Positions 17,285-28,492 of a DNA stretch of 64,000 nucleotides are shown piece after piece (position 1 is the stretch's first letter; the number at the start of each line of letters is the position of its first letter). Source of the stretch: Parerythrobacter lacustris (GTDB taxonomy: Bacteria; Pseudomonadota; Alphaproteobacteria; Sphingomonadales; Sphingomonadaceae). Location of the stretch: positions 248,001 through 312,000 of the forward strand of contig NZ_JANKHH010000004.1 of NCBI RefSeq assembly GCF_024626475.1. The letters run 5' to 3'. The notes beneath the pieces are model-generated. The model saw only the letters and a list, made by a program, of their open reading frames with translations, was not told where the DNA came from and did not search any database. The position numbers were made by a program, and so were the translations under genes.

Positions 17285-18334
17285 TCAGATAGCTGTGCGT
17301 TCGAACCGATGCCCCAAGGTCGTCAGCAGTTCGTATTGCGAAATGCCCGAGCTGGCAGAGATTTCGGGCAGGCTGAACGGAACTTCGAGCCAGTCACCTT
17401 CGCGGATTTCGGGCGCTGCGCCCGCATCGACCACGATCATGTCCATCGAAACCTTGCCGAGGATCGGCAAGCGGATGCCTTCCCATTCGAACCAGCCGCC
17501 TGGCCCGCGGGGGCGCAGGAACCCGTCGGCGTAGCCGAGCGACACCACTGCCAATTCGGTTTCCCGAGCGGCTGTAAAGGTCGCATTGTAACCCACGCTG
17601 TCCCCCGGCGCGATGGTCCGGCGCTGCAGGACAGCGGCTTGCGGGTAAGCGACCTGACGGATTGCACCGTCGAGCTCGCCGCGCGGTATACCGCCATAGA
17701 GCGATAGTCCGGGCCGGGTTGCATCGAAATGGTACTGCGATCCCAGCGCTATGCCGGCGCTGTTTGCTAGGCTGCGTCGGCGATGCGCCACTAGTGCAAC
17801 CACGCCGCGAAACCGCTCGAGCTGGAGGCGGTTGAGGTCGCTGTCCTCGTCGGCCGACGCGAGGTGCGACATCAGCATGTCGATGTCGAGCGATGCAAGA
17901 ACAGGATCGCCCAGCTCATGCAGCGATAGCCCGAGTCGGTTGATTCCAGTGTCGACCATGAGGTGACATGGCCCGCCCCCGTTTTCGAGCCATATCCTTG
18001 CTTGCGCCAGACTGTTGATGACCGGCATCACGCCCAGTATGCGCGCATAGGCGGCTTCGGCCCCCGATCCCGGTCCGTGAAGCACGCTGATCGAACCGGG
18101 GGCTACAAACCGGGCGACGGAAACAACTTCCGACCAGTGCGCGACGAAGAATTCGCGCGCGCCGGCGCCCAGCAACGCAGGCACTGCATGCTCGACGCCG
18201 AGCCCATAGGCATCGGCCTTTACCGCGGCACCCGCACTCGCACCGCCCGACATGGTATCGAGCGCGGTCCAGTTGTCAGCAAGTGCCGAACGGTCGAGGC
18301 GCAGCCTCAGCGCGGCCGGGGGGATGTCAGCCAT
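17285..18334 (-). CDS. alr: Alanine racemase
   Basis: A 349-residue PLP fold-type III enzyme interconverting L- and D-alanine for peptidoglycan. The PLP lysine is K39 in AVKADAYGLG, the second catalytic base is the tyrosine in SVGYNATF, and the GxxSMDM segment (KVSMDMIVVD) is present. ATG 18334 is chosen since the residues upstream belong to the transporter gene in another frame; it overlaps the transporter stop by 8 bases, so the two are likely coupled. This hints that the transporter handles an amino acid or related compound. Confidence 0.95.
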   Translation of the reverse strand: MADIPPAALRLRLDRSALADNWTALDTMSGGASAGAAVKADAYGLGVEHAVPALLGAGAREFFVAHWSEVVSVARFVAPGSISVLHGPGSGAEAAYARILGVMPVINSLAQARIWLENGGGPCHLMVDTGINRLGLSLHELGDPVLASLDIDMLMSHLASADEDSDLNRLQLERFRGVVALVAHRRRSLANSAGIALGSQYHFDATRPGLSLYGGIPRGELDGAIRQVAYPQAAVLQRRTIAPGDSVGYNATFTAARETELAVVSLGYADGFLRPRGPGGWFEWEGIRLPILGKVSMDMIVVDAGAAPEIREGDWLEVPFSLPEISASSGISQYELLTTLGHRFERTAI

Positions 18335-19946
18335 GCTCTTCGAAATCTCGCGGCGGGCCGTCGGGCAAGCCCCACCATGCCACCACCAGGCCGAACGCCA
18401 TGACCGCCCAGCAGTACCACAGCCCGGCATATGCATCGCCCGTGGTGGCGACGATATAGGCCGCGATCAGGGGAAGGAACCCGCCGAGATATCCCGCCCC
18501 AATATGGTAGGGGATCGACATCGAACTGTAGCGGATGCGCGCCGGGAACATCTCGGCGAGCAAGGCAGCGACCGAACCGTAGGTCAGCGCCGACAGCATC
18601 CCGAGTGCGCACAGCAGCGCAACGATCCCGACCAGATTGAGCAGCGGCGGCTGCTGCCGGGAGAAATCGTAACCCTTGGCCTCGAGCGCAGACTGAAGCG
18701 CGGCCTTGCGCCCAGCGTCGTCGGCCAGATCGACATTGAGCTGGCCACCGCCAACGGTCAGCCGTGCCTCGCCGTTCGGCTCGCCGATCGAATATCCCAC
18801 CCCCAACGAAGTGAGGTCCGCCAGCAAGCGCCCGCATTCGGTGGCCTGCTTGCTGGCGAAAGGATCGAAATCACACCCTTGGCCGGCAACCGCGACCGGC
18901 ATTTCGCGCGCGCTTTTGGCGAGTCCGGGGTTGCTGAGCGCACCCAGCCCCCAGAAGATCGGGAACAGCAGGGCAAGCGTGGCGATCGCACCGATAATGA
19001 TCGGCTTCTTGCGCCCCACCCTGTCCGACCAGCGGCCGACCATGATGTAGAAGCTCATCGAGATGAGTCCGGCGATGAGAACCACAATCTCGGTCACGCC
19101 TTCGTCGACCCGCATCGGATCGCGCAGGAAGGAAAGACCGTAGAAGAAGGCCGTGTACCAGATGACGGTCAGCACACCCGCCACCCCGAACAGCGCCACG
19201 AAGATGCGCTTCAAGTTACCGGGGTAGGTGAAGCTCTCGACGAAGGGATTCTTGGCGGTTTCGCCCGCCTCTTTCATCGCCCGGAAAACGGGGCTCTCGG
19301 ACAGCTTGAGCCGCATCCACAGCGAGATCCCCAGCAGGATGATCGACAGCAGGAACGGGATGCGCCAGCCCCATGCATTGAACGCCTCCTCGGGGATCAG
19401 GGCGCGGCACAGCAACACCACGGCGATACTGAGCACGAACCCTCCGACCACGCTCGCCTGAATGAAGCTGGTGTAGTACCCGCGCTTTTCCGGCGGCGCG
19501 TGCTCGGCGACATAGATCGCCGCTCCGCCATACTCACCGCCCAAAGCCAGGCCCTGCAAGATGCGAAGTCCGATCACGATCAGCGGTGCCGCGATACCGA
19601 TCGATGCCGCGCTGGGCACAAGCCCGACCCCGGCGGTGGCGATGCCCATCAGCGTGACGGTCACGAGGAAGGTGTATTTGCGCCCCAGGCGATCCCCGAG
19701 GAAGCCGAACAGAACCGCGCCGAGGGGGCGGAACCCGAAACCGACCGCAAACCCGGCCCACACCAGCAACAGCTTCAGGGTTTCGTTGTCAGACGGGAAA
19801 AAGGCATCACCGATCAGCTTGGCCAGCGCGCCGTAGATGAAGAAATCGAACCACTCGAACACCGTGCCGGCCGAACTGGCGGCGATCACGAGGCGGATTT
19901 CCTTCTCGCTCGGCTGATGTTCCTGCGCCGCGACCGTGGCATTCAT
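18327..19946 (-). CDS. MFS transporter, metabolite:H+ symporter (MHS/ProP-like) type
   Basis: A 539-residue 12-helix carrier. MHS-type signs: GTVFEWFDFFIYG in helix 1, GDRLGRKYTFLVT after helix 2 and GLALGGEYGGAAIYVAEHAP in helix 5. A non-membrane insert of about 100 residues lies between the late helices (from about LSNPGLAKS to FSRQQPP) with two cysteines (CDFDPFAS and TECGRLL); it probably faces the periplasm. Family substrates include proline/betaine, shikimate and dicarboxylates; the substrate here is unknown. ATG 19946 has a GGGAG 8 bases upstream. Overlap with alr suggests co-expression. Confidence 0.88.
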   Translation of the reverse strand: MNATVAAQEHQPSEKEIRLVIAASSAGTVFEWFDFFIYGALAKLIGDAFFPSDNETLKLLLVWAGFAVGFGFRPLGAVLFGFLGDRLGRKYTFLVTVTLMGIATAGVGLVPSAASIGIAAPLIVIGLRILQGLALGGEYGGAAIYVAEHAPPEKRGYYTSFIQASVVGGFVLSIAVVLLCRALIPEEAFNAWGWRIPFLLSIILLGISLWMRLKLSESPVFRAMKEAGETAKNPFVESFTYPGNLKRIFVALFGVAGVLTVIWYTAFFYGLSFLRDPMRVDEGVTEIVVLIAGLISMSFYIMVGRWSDRVGRKKPIIIGAIATLALLFPIFWGLGALSNPGLAKSAREMPVAVAGQGCDFDPFASKQATECGRLLADLTSLGVGYSIGEPNGEARLTVGGGQLNVDLADDAGRKAALQSALEAKGYDFSRQQPPLLNLVGIVALLCALGMLSALTYGSVAALLAEMFPARIRYSSMSIPYHIGAGYLGGFLPLIAAYIVATTGDAYAGLWYCWAVMAFGLVVAWWGLPDGPPRDFEEHG

Positions 19947-19979
19947 GCACACTACTCCCCCGTATGATCTGCGGGCGGT

Positions 19980-20423
19980 CTAGCGGGGTGCAGGCGGGTT
20001 GGAAAGCGCTTCAACTGCGGCCTTCCACGGCAACAGGATGGCCCCGTGCCGACCGGGAAAGGCACGCGCCGGAGACAGGCGGTCGATCTGCGGCCAGCTC
20101 GGTGCCAAGGCGCTCCCCTCCAGCCAGAGTTCGAGTTCCACCAGCGCGCGTTGCATGTCGGTCAATGACTTGTCCGCAGCCTCGGCCGCGAAGATCGCTG
20201 CAGCCGCCTGCCCGACTGCGCAGGCGGTCACTTCAAGGCCTAGCCGTTCGATCGTATCGTCGGAGCGGAGACTGCATGCGAGGCGCACCCGGCTCCCGCA
20301 ACTGCGCGAGCGGGCATCTCCGAACCGAGGCAGGGTCGGCAGGATTGGGTAGTCCGCCAACTCGATCGCAAGCGCTAGCAGATCAGGGGTATACAGCCGC
20401 GCGGCGCTTCCCGCTTGCGGCAT
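19980..20423 (-). CDS. IscU/NifU-like iron-sulfur scaffold-related protein, missing one conserved cysteine
   Basis: A 147-residue protein resembling the IscU fold: RSRSCGSRVRLAC (C42, C50) and TACAVGQAAAAI (C68) match the first two scaffold cysteine regions. In the third region (FPGRHGAILLPWKAA) the usual cysteine before the last helix is replaced, so cluster assembly by the classical three-cysteine site looks unlikely. It starts 2 bases downstream of the cvpA stop and near radA. It may be a divergent scaffold or a relative with another function. Confidence 0.7.
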   Translation of the reverse strand: MPQAGSAARLYTPDLLALAIELADYPILPTLPRFGDARSRSCGSRVRLACSLRSDDTIERLGLEVTACAVGQAAAAIFAAEAADKSLTDMQRALVELELWLEGSALAPSWPQIDRLSPARAFPGRHGAILLPWKAAVEALSNPPAPR

Positions 20424-20425
20424 GG

Positions 20426-20953
20426 TTATTCCTCTTCGATCGATCTGTCGGCTTCGCGCAGTTGCGATCGACGCTCGTGCACCAGGTCGACCAGAGCATC
20501 GGTCGAGGCATTGACCACCGGATAGGTCCGCGCGGTTGTGATCCATGCCGGACGTCCGGCGATCCCCCAGACGGTATCGTAACCGAGAACCAGCAAGGAG
20601 AAGGCAATGACCACGATCAGTGCGCCCTTGATCGCTCCGAAACCAAAGCCGAGCACCCGATCGATCGGACCGAGGATCGAATTGCGCGCGGTAAGGCCGG
20701 CGCGCCCGGCAATCAGCTTCATTGCCGCATAAGGAATGAGCAGCAGCAGGACGAAAGCGAGAATTGCGGTAGCCGGGCTGGCTCCTGTATGAGGCGTCAA
20801 TGCATCGTACAGCGGGGTATGCAGATACTTGATCGCGAAGATCGCTAGGAACCACGAGGCGAGCGACAGGACTTCCTGCACCAGCCCGCGCAGGAAACCG
20901 CCGACGGCCGCGACGCCGACGATGATAAGAACGATGATGTCGAAGCCTGTCAT
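20426..20953 (-). CDS. cvpA: CvpA-family inner-membrane protein
   Basis: A 175-residue protein with about four membrane helices: MTGFDIIVLIIVGVAAVGGFLRG, a second near 33-45, a third ATAILAFVLLLLIPYAA, and a fourth GAIKGALIVVIAFSLLVLGY. The conserved RGLVQEVLSLASW and the charged C-terminal tail are typical. CvpA is needed for colicin V export in Escherichia coli and affects envelope integrity; its mechanism is unknown. It lies 13 bases downstream of radA on the same strand and directly upstream of the IscU-like gene. Confidence 0.93.
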   Translation of the reverse strand: MTGFDIIVLIIVGVAAVGGFLRGLVQEVLSLASWFLAIFAIKYLHTPLYDALTPHTGASPATAILAFVLLLLIPYAAMKLIAGRAGLTARNSILGPIDRVLGFGFGAIKGALIVVIAFSLLVLGYDTVWGIAGRPAWITTARTYPVVNASTDALVDLVHERRSQLREADRSIEEE

Positions 20954-20966
20954 AAGGGCCGCAGAG

Positions 20967-22331
20967 TTAGGGTGAAGCCATCACCCGGTCAACGAGATTG
21001 GCCAATTGCTTGAGGCCCCGGTAGTTAAGATCGGATGAACCGTCGGCATCCTCCGGCCCGACACCGATGCCGAACCCCAGCTTCGCAGCTTCCTTGGTGC
21101 GCAATCCCGCATGAGCCACCGGTCGAACCTCGCCGGCGAGCGAGATCTCGCCGAACCAGACACTGTTGGTCGGCAATGGCTTGTCGGCCAGGGCGGAAAC
21201 CAGAGCTGCCGCCACTGCAACATCGGCTGCCGGGTCGGACAGCCGGTATCCGCCGGCGACGTTGAGATAGACTTCGGCCGAGCTGAAATTCAGCCCGCAG
21301 CGCGATTCGAGCACCGCCAGCAGCATCGCCAGCCGCCCCGAATCCCAGCCGACCACCGCGCGGCGCGGGGTTGCACCCGACTGTAAGCGGACGATCAGTG
21401 CCTGCACCTCGACCAGCACCGGACGGGTGCCTTCCAGCGCGGGGAAAACAGCGCTGCCCGCAAGGGGTTCGTCCCGACCGGAGAGGAACAGCATCGAGGG
21501 GTTCCTGACCTCCTCCAGCCCCTGCCCCGCCATCGCGAACACGCCGATCTCGTCAACTGCGCCGAAGCGGTTCTTGAGCGCGCGCAAGATACGGTACTGG
21601 TGGCTGCGCTCCCCCTCGAAGCTCATGACCACGTCGACCATATGCTCGAGCACGCGCGGCCCGGCGATCGACCCGTCCTTGGTGACATGGCCCACAAGCA
21701 CCAGTGCGGTGCCGCTTTCCTTGGCGTAACGGATCAGCTCGAACGCGCAGCCGCGGACCTGGCTGACGGTGCCGGGCGCGCCCTCGATCGTGTCCGAATG
21801 CATCGTCTGGATCGAATCGATCACCAAAAACGCTGGCGGTGTCATGCTGTGGAGCGTAGTCAGGATGTCGCGCACCGAAGTGGCCGAGGCCAGCTTGATC
21901 GGCGCATCGGCGAGGCCCAGCCGCGAGGCGCGCAGCCGGACCTGCCCGGCCGCTTCCTCGCCGCTGACATAGACGGTTTCGCCGCCCGCCTTCGCGATCT
22001 TCGCCGCCGCCTGGAGCAACAAGGTCGATTTGCCGATGCCCGGATCGCCGCCCATCAGGATCGCCGAGCCGGGTACGAGGCCGCCGCCCAAGGCACGATC
22101 GAACTCGGCCAGCCCGGTCGGCCTTCGCTCGAGCGGCGCGCCGGGCATATCGAGCGGCTCGAACGTTACCGGTCGCCCTCCGGCGGAAAGATCGTGTTTG
22201 AGCGAAAACACGGTTGCCGGCGCATCCTCGGCCAGAGTGTTCCATTCCGCGCAATCGGGGCATTGGCCTTGCCAGCGGTGCGACACCGACCCGCAAGCCT
22301 GACAGATATATCGCCGCTTTGCTTTCGCCAT
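20967..22331 (-). CDS. radA: DNA repair protein RadA
   Basis: A 454-residue protein. N-terminal zinc finger C-x2-C...C-x2-C (CQACGSVSHRWQGQCPDC, about 11-28), a RecA-like ATPase domain with Walker A GGDPGIGKSTL (near residue 94), the RadA-specific KNRFG motif, and a C-terminal Lon-like domain. RadA promotes branch migration in recombinational repair. Length and order are normal. It is divergent from the patatin-like gene with about 69 bases between starts. Confidence 0.97.
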   Translation of the reverse strand: MAKAKRRYICQACGSVSHRWQGQCPDCAEWNTLAEDAPATVFSLKHDLSAGGRPVTFEPLDMPGAPLERRPTGLAEFDRALGGGLVPGSAILMGGDPGIGKSTLLLQAAAKIAKAGGETVYVSGEEAAGQVRLRASRLGLADAPIKLASATSVRDILTTLHSMTPPAFLVIDSIQTMHSDTIEGAPGTVSQVRGCAFELIRYAKESGTALVLVGHVTKDGSIAGPRVLEHMVDVVMSFEGERSHQYRILRALKNRFGAVDEIGVFAMAGQGLEEVRNPSMLFLSGRDEPLAGSAVFPALEGTRPVLVEVQALIVRLQSGATPRRAVVGWDSGRLAMLLAVLESRCGLNFSSAEVYLNVAGGYRLSDPAADVAVAAALVSALADKPLPTNSVWFGEISLAGEVRPVAHAGLRTKEAAKLGFGIGVGPEDADGSSDLNYRGLKQLANLVDRVMASP

Positions 22332-22400
22332 ACCCCGGCATTATCAGAACATTTGGGGAACGCAATTGCGCAAGTGCCAATTTGTCGGCACAGTCCCGCC

Positions 22401-24716
22401 ATGCGCCAGAAGGAACTTCGCATTGCGCTGGTGTGCTACGGGGGTGTCAGCCTCGCGGTGTATATGCACGGCGTGACCAAGGAAGTGTGGAAACTGGCGC
22501 GTGCGAGCCGTCATTTCCATTCGGGTGAGAAGCGACGCGACGGCGTGCAAGGCGTCTACCGCGACCTGCTAGACCATATCCAGGCCAACAGCGACCTGCG
22601 CCTGCGCGTCTTGCCCGACATTATGTCCGGCGCGAGCGCGGGCGGAATCAACGCGGTGTTCCTCGCGCAGGCGGTGCATTCAGGCCAGTCGCTCGAACCA
22701 CTGACCGACCTGTGGCTGGACAATGCGGATGTCGATAAGCTGCTCGACCCCGATGCGCGCCCGGTGTGGCGGTTCGCCAAATTCTGGGCGCAACCGATCG
22801 CCTGGTGGCTGTTCAAGCGACCCGGCAACGCCGTCTCGGAAAGCGTCGCGCCCGAGACCCGCTCCGAGGTCCGGCGCAAGGTCTCGCGCTTCGTCCGTGG
22901 CCGGTGGTTCCAGCCGCCATTTTCCGGCAGCGGCTTTTCGCAGCTACTGTACGATGCTTTCGCTGCAATGGCGGCGGCACCGGTCGAGCAACCCTTGTTG
23001 CCCGAAGGGCACCCGATCGACCTGTTCGTGACGGCTACCGACTTTCGCGGCCATCTCGAGTATCTGCGCCTCAACAGCCCGCGGATGGTCGAGGAAACCG
23101 AGCATCGCATGCCGATTTCCTTCGCTGCGGCCGTCCCTGGCAAGGGCGGCGAACCGCTGGCAGACCCCCTCGAACTGACGCTGGCCGCGCGATCGACCGC
23201 AAGTTTTCCCGGCGCGTTCCCGCCGGTCCGGCTCGCCGAGATCGACCGGTTGGCCGAGCAGGGGCAAGACGGCTGGCCTACGCGCAGCGCTTTCCTTCAG
23301 CGCATCATGCCGAGCCATGTACGCGATGGACGCGAAAATGATGTCTCGCTGATCGACGGGTCGGTGCTGGTCAACAAACCATTCGATGGCGCGATCAAGG
23401 CGCTGCAAGGTCGCCCGGCCCAGCGCGAAGTCGATCGCCGGTTCGTCTATATCGACCCTCGCCCCGACCGGGTTGGCTCGCTGCGCGACAATCACGGCGA
23501 GCCCGTCGGTTTTTTCGGCGCGATCTTCGGTTCGCTTTCGACCATCCCGCGCGAGCAGCCGATCCGCGACAACCTCGAAACTCTCGAACGGCAATCGCGC
23601 GAGGCGGATCGCCTGCGCCGGATGATCATCGCACTGCGGCCCGAAGTGGATGCCGAGGTCGAGAAGCTGTTCGGGCGCACATTCTTCCTCGACCAACCCA
23701 CTCCAAGGCGACTCGTCGCGTGGCGGAACAAGGCACAGGAAGCGGCGGCCAAGGCATCGGGGTTCGCTTACCAATCCTATGCGCAGGCCAAGTTTACGGG
23801 TATCGTCGAGGAGCTCGCGCAGCTGGTGCATCACGCAGCGCCGGAAATGGGCATGCCCGATTCCGCGCATGTGGCGGAAACCTTCCATAGCCTGCTCGAA
23901 GCGCGGGGCCTGTCCAGCCTCGCCGCACCGAAGGGCGGTTCCAACGATGCGGCGATTACCTTTTTCCGCTCGCACGATCTCGGATTTCGTATCCGCAGGC
24001 TGCGTTTGCTCGCCCGGAGGCTTTCGCGCGATTGGGAGTCCGATCCGGAACTCGATGACGAAGCGATCGAGAATGCCAGGGAGGTGATCTACCGCATCCT
24101 CGCACTGTACTTCGAGCGCGACAATCTGACCGCATTGGGTGACGATTTTCCGCAGATCGCGGCAGGCGTATTCAAGCGCCCCGGTGAGGTACTCGATACC
24201 ATCGGCCAGCGCAGGCTACTGGTCGATGTGGACGCACGCGCCGAGGCGATGCTGGCCGATGCCTTCGAGGCCATGCCGAAGAACCTCCGGCGCCGCATGC
24301 TGCTGACCTATCTCGGCTTCCCCTATTATGACATCGCCACCTTGCCGCTGATGCGACACGAGGGCCTTACCGAGTTCGACCCGATCAAGGTCGACCGGAT
24401 CAGCCCCGACGATGCCCGTTCGATCCGAGAGGGTGGAACGCGTGCGACCCTGCGCGGGATCGAGTTCTACAATTTCGGGGCATTCTTCAGCCGTTCCTAC
24501 CGCGAGAACGACTATCTGTGGGGCCGCCTGCACGGGGCGGAGCGGATGATCGACCTCGTGTGTTCGACCGTGGGGCCGCATTTCGACGGATTGATCTGCC
24601 GCGACTTCAAGCGGCGCGCGTTTCTGGCGATCCTCGACGAGGAGCAGGATCGGCTGCGCGCAGACCCCGCGCTGATCGGCCGTATTCGCGGTGAGATCGA
24701 GCAACGCCTAAGCTAG
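22401..24716 (+). CDS. Large patatin-like phospholipase-family protein
   Basis: A 771-residue protein with an N-terminal patatin domain: oxyanion-type CYGGVSLAVYMHG (12-24), nucleophile elbow G77-A-S79-A-G81, and catalytic Asp in D319-G-S. The remaining 400-odd residues are helical and fit the patatin-related family with a long C-terminal DUF3376-like part. Patatin enzymes are Ser-Asp acyl hydrolases of membrane lipids. No signal peptide or clear membrane segment was seen, so it is probably cytoplasmic or membrane-associated. The stop lies in CTAG shared with the dnaJ stop on the other strand. Physiological substrate unknown. Confidence 0.85.
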   Translation: MRQKELRIALVCYGGVSLAVYMHGVTKEVWKLARASRHFHSGEKRRDGVQGVYRDLLDHIQANSDLRLRVLPDIMSGASAGGINAVFLAQAVHSGQSLEPLTDLWLDNADVDKLLDPDARPVWRFAKFWAQPIAWWLFKRPGNAVSESVAPETRSEVRRKVSRFVRGRWFQPPFSGSGFSQLLYDAFAAMAAAPVEQPLLPEGHPIDLFVTATDFRGHLEYLRLNSPRMVEETEHRMPISFAAAVPGKGGEPLADPLELTLAARSTASFPGAFPPVRLAEIDRLAEQGQDGWPTRSAFLQRIMPSHVRDGRENDVSLIDGSVLVNKPFDGAIKALQGRPAQREVDRRFVYIDPRPDRVGSLRDNHGEPVGFFGAIFGSLSTIPREQPIRDNLETLERQSREADRLRRMIIALRPEVDAEVEKLFGRTFFLDQPTPRRLVAWRNKAQEAAAKASGFAYQSYAQAKFTGIVEELAQLVHHAAPEMGMPDSAHVAETFHSLLEARGLSSLAAPKGGSNDAAITFFRSHDLGFRIRRLRLLARRLSRDWESDPELDDEAIENAREVIYRILALYFERDNLTALGDDFPQIAAGVFKRPGEVLDTIGQRRLLVDVDARAEAMLADAFEAMPKNLRRRMLLTYLGFPYYDIATLPLMRHEGLTEFDPIKVDRISPDDARSIREGGTRATLRGIEFYNFGAFFSRSYRENDYLWGRLHGAERMIDLVCSTVGPHFDGLICRDFKRRAFLAILDEEQDRLRADPALIGRIRGEIEQRLS

Positions 24717-25840
24717 GCGCCGAACACATCCTTGAGCCGATCGATGAAGCCCTTGCTCTCCGGGCATTCGTCGCCGGTTTCGGTCTCACGGAATTGTTCG
24801 AGGATCTCGCGCTGGGCCTTGGACAGTTTAGTCGGAGTTTCGACCATGATCTCGACCACCATGTCACCCCGTCCGCGCCCCTGCAGCACCGGCATCCCGG
24901 CCCCGCGCACGCGCAACTGCTTGCCCGACTGGATCCCGGCCGGAATGTCCACGGTGTTGGTCTCGCCCGAGAGGTCGGGAATTTCCACACAGCCGCCAAG
25001 AGCTGCCGTCGTGAAACTGATCGGCACGCGCGACAGCAGCGTGGTGCCTTCACGCTGGAAGACCGCATGGTCCTTCACATGGACGAAGATGTAGAGATCG
25101 CCCGGCGGTGCGCCGCGCGGCCCCGCCTCACCCTTGCCGGACAGGCGGATGCGGGTACCGGTGTCGACCCCGGCTGGGATGTTGACGTCGAGTGCCACCG
25201 GTTTGTCGAGCCGTCCTTCGCCCCGGCAGTCGGTGCAGGGCTTCTCGATCACTTCCCCGCGGCCGTGGCAATTGGGGCAAGGCCGCTCAACCACGAAGAA
25301 ACCCTGCTTGGCGCGGACCTTGCCGTACCCGCCGCACAAATTGCATCTGCGGGTACCGGTTCCGGGCGTCGCGCCGGTGCCGCTGCACGTGTCGCAGCTT
25401 TGTGAGACTTCGATCTCGATTTCGGTCTGCTTGCCGTGGAACGCTTCTTCGAGCGTCACCTGCATATCGTATCGCAGGTCGGCCCCACGCCGGGGGCGCT
25501 GTTGCGCACCGCCGCCCCCGAATGCGCTGCCGAAGATCGTCTCGAAGATATCGCCGATATCGCCGAAGTCCTGCTGGCCGAACCCGCCATGGCCACCTGC
25601 CCCGCCATTCTGGAACGCAGCATGACCGAACCGGTCATAGGCGGCCCGCTTCTGCGGGTCTTTCAGACAGTCATAGGCGGCGCTTATCGCCTTGAATTTC
25701 GCCTCGGATTCGGTGCAGCCGGGGTTGCGGTCCGGGTGGTATTGCATTGCAAGCCGGCGGTACGCGCTCTTCAGCACCTTGTCGTCCGCATCGCGGCTGA
25801 CTTCGAGCAGTTCGTAGAAATCGATATCGACGGAAGACAT
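24713..25840 (-). CDS. dnaJ: Chaperone protein DnaJ
   Basis: A 375-residue type I Hsp40. J domain with HPD (YHPDRNP), a Gly/Phe-rich region (about 78-115), four CxxCxGxG zinc repeats (CDTCSGTG, CNLCGGYG, CPNCHGRG, CTDCRGEG) and the C-terminal substrate-binding domain. It delivers clients to DnaK and stimulates its ATPase. It lies downstream of dnaK with an intergenic hairpin between them, so it is probably transcribed from the dnaK promoter. Confidence 0.98.
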   Translation of the reverse strand: MSSVDIDFYELLEVSRDADDKVLKSAYRRLAMQYHPDRNPGCTESEAKFKAISAAYDCLKDPQKRAAYDRFGHAAFQNGGAGGHGGFGQQDFGDIGDIFETIFGSAFGGGGAQQRPRRGADLRYDMQVTLEEAFHGKQTEIEIEVSQSCDTCSGTGATPGTGTRRCNLCGGYGKVRAKQGFFVVERPCPNCHGRGEVIEKPCTDCRGEGRLDKPVALDVNIPAGVDTGTRIRLSGKGEAGPRGAPPGDLYIFVHVKDHAVFQREGTTLLSRVPISFTTAALGGCVEIPDLSGETNTVDIPAGIQSGKQLRVRGAGMPVLQGRGRGDMVVEIMVETPTKLSKAQREILEQFRETETGDECPESKGFIDRLKDVFGA

Positions 25841-25859
25841 GTTCGGATCCCAATCCTAA

Positions 25860-25890
25860 CCGCCGCCGAGGCTCGGGGCATCGGCGGCGG
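25860..25890 (-). terminator. Hairpin between dnaK and dnaJ
   Basis: A perfect 10-bp stem CCGCCGCCGA / TCGGCGGCGG with an 11-base loop lies between the dnaK stop and the dnaJ start. No T-run follows on the transcribed strand, so it more likely works as a partial attenuator or RNA-processing/stability element that lowers dnaJ relative to dnaK than as a full terminator. Confidence 0.55.
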
Positions 25891-25908
25891 TCGGGTTGTG
25901 CATCGGGC

Positions 25909-27837
<1,929 letters not shown>

Positions 27838-27926
27838 TAGTTTCCCATTCCGTCTGTCAATGTTGGACGCTGCACGTTTCGCTCCCCTAGGTGGCAAAGC
27901 GGCTCGGCAACTCGAAGATGCTGGCG

Positions 27927-27954
27927 ATATAGGTGTGGTTTTTGTTGGCACAAG
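27927..27954 (-). promoter_or_regulatory. Candidate heat-shock (sigma-32) promoter of dnaK
   Basis: On the minus strand CTTG (27954-27951) is followed after 18 bases by CTATAT (27932-27927), close to the alphaproteobacterial sigma-32 pattern (CTTG, about 17 bases, CYTATNT). It lies about 90 bases upstream of the dnaK start. No CIRCE element was seen here. Prediction by eye only. Confidence 0.45.
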
Positions 27955-28003
27955 AGACCTGCGCGGCTAGATTTCGCAACGCAACACGGGAGAATTGAGC
28001 ATT

Positions 28004-28492
28004 ATGAAATCCGGTTTTACGCGCGCAGCGATCGCGGCTGCGCTCACCTTCGGCTTGGCCGCGTGCGGCGACGCTACGAACTCCGAAGGCGAGACGGCGG
28101 AAGCAGCAAAGCCGAAAGAGCGCATCGTGGTCGAGAACGCGCGGCTCGTGCTCCCGGCGGTCGCGGGCAATCCGGCTGCGGGCTATTTCGACCTCACCTA
28201 TATGAGCGGCGGCGGTCCGGTCATCGAATCGATCACTGTGGAGGGCGCCGGAAGCTCCGAGATCCACGCGGTCGACATGATCGACGGGATGATGAAGATG
28301 GACAAGGCCGCACCGATCTCGCTGATGGCGCGCACGCCGGTCAAGTTCGAGCCGGGCGGCTATCACGTCATGGCGATGAAGCCGGCGGACACGTTGAAGG
28401 CCGGCGGCAAGACCAATATGACCATCAAGCTGTCCAACGGAGAAGAAGCCACCGTGCCGCTCGACATCAAGGCCGCAGGGGACGAACGCTGA
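28004..28492 (+). CDS. PCuAC-type periplasmic copper chaperone lipoprotein
   Basis: A 162-residue protein with a lipobox (GLAAC, C21) and a PCuAC (DUF461) domain. The copper site pattern H-x10-M-x21-H-x-M is exact: H88, M99, H121 and M123. Such proteins bring Cu(I) to cytochrome oxidase in the periplasm. The frame's earlier TTG (27995) is too close to the ribosome site, so ATG 28004 is used. It is divergent from dnaK, and the next gene starts at its stop codon. Confidence 0.92.
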   Translation: MKSGFTRAAIAAALTFGLAACGDATNSEGETAEAAKPKERIVVENARLVLPAVAGNPAAGYFDLTYMSGGGPVIESITVEGAGSSEIHAVDMIDGMMKMDKAAPISLMARTPVKFEPGGYHVMAMKPADTLKAGGKTNMTIKLSNGEEATVPLDIKAAGDER

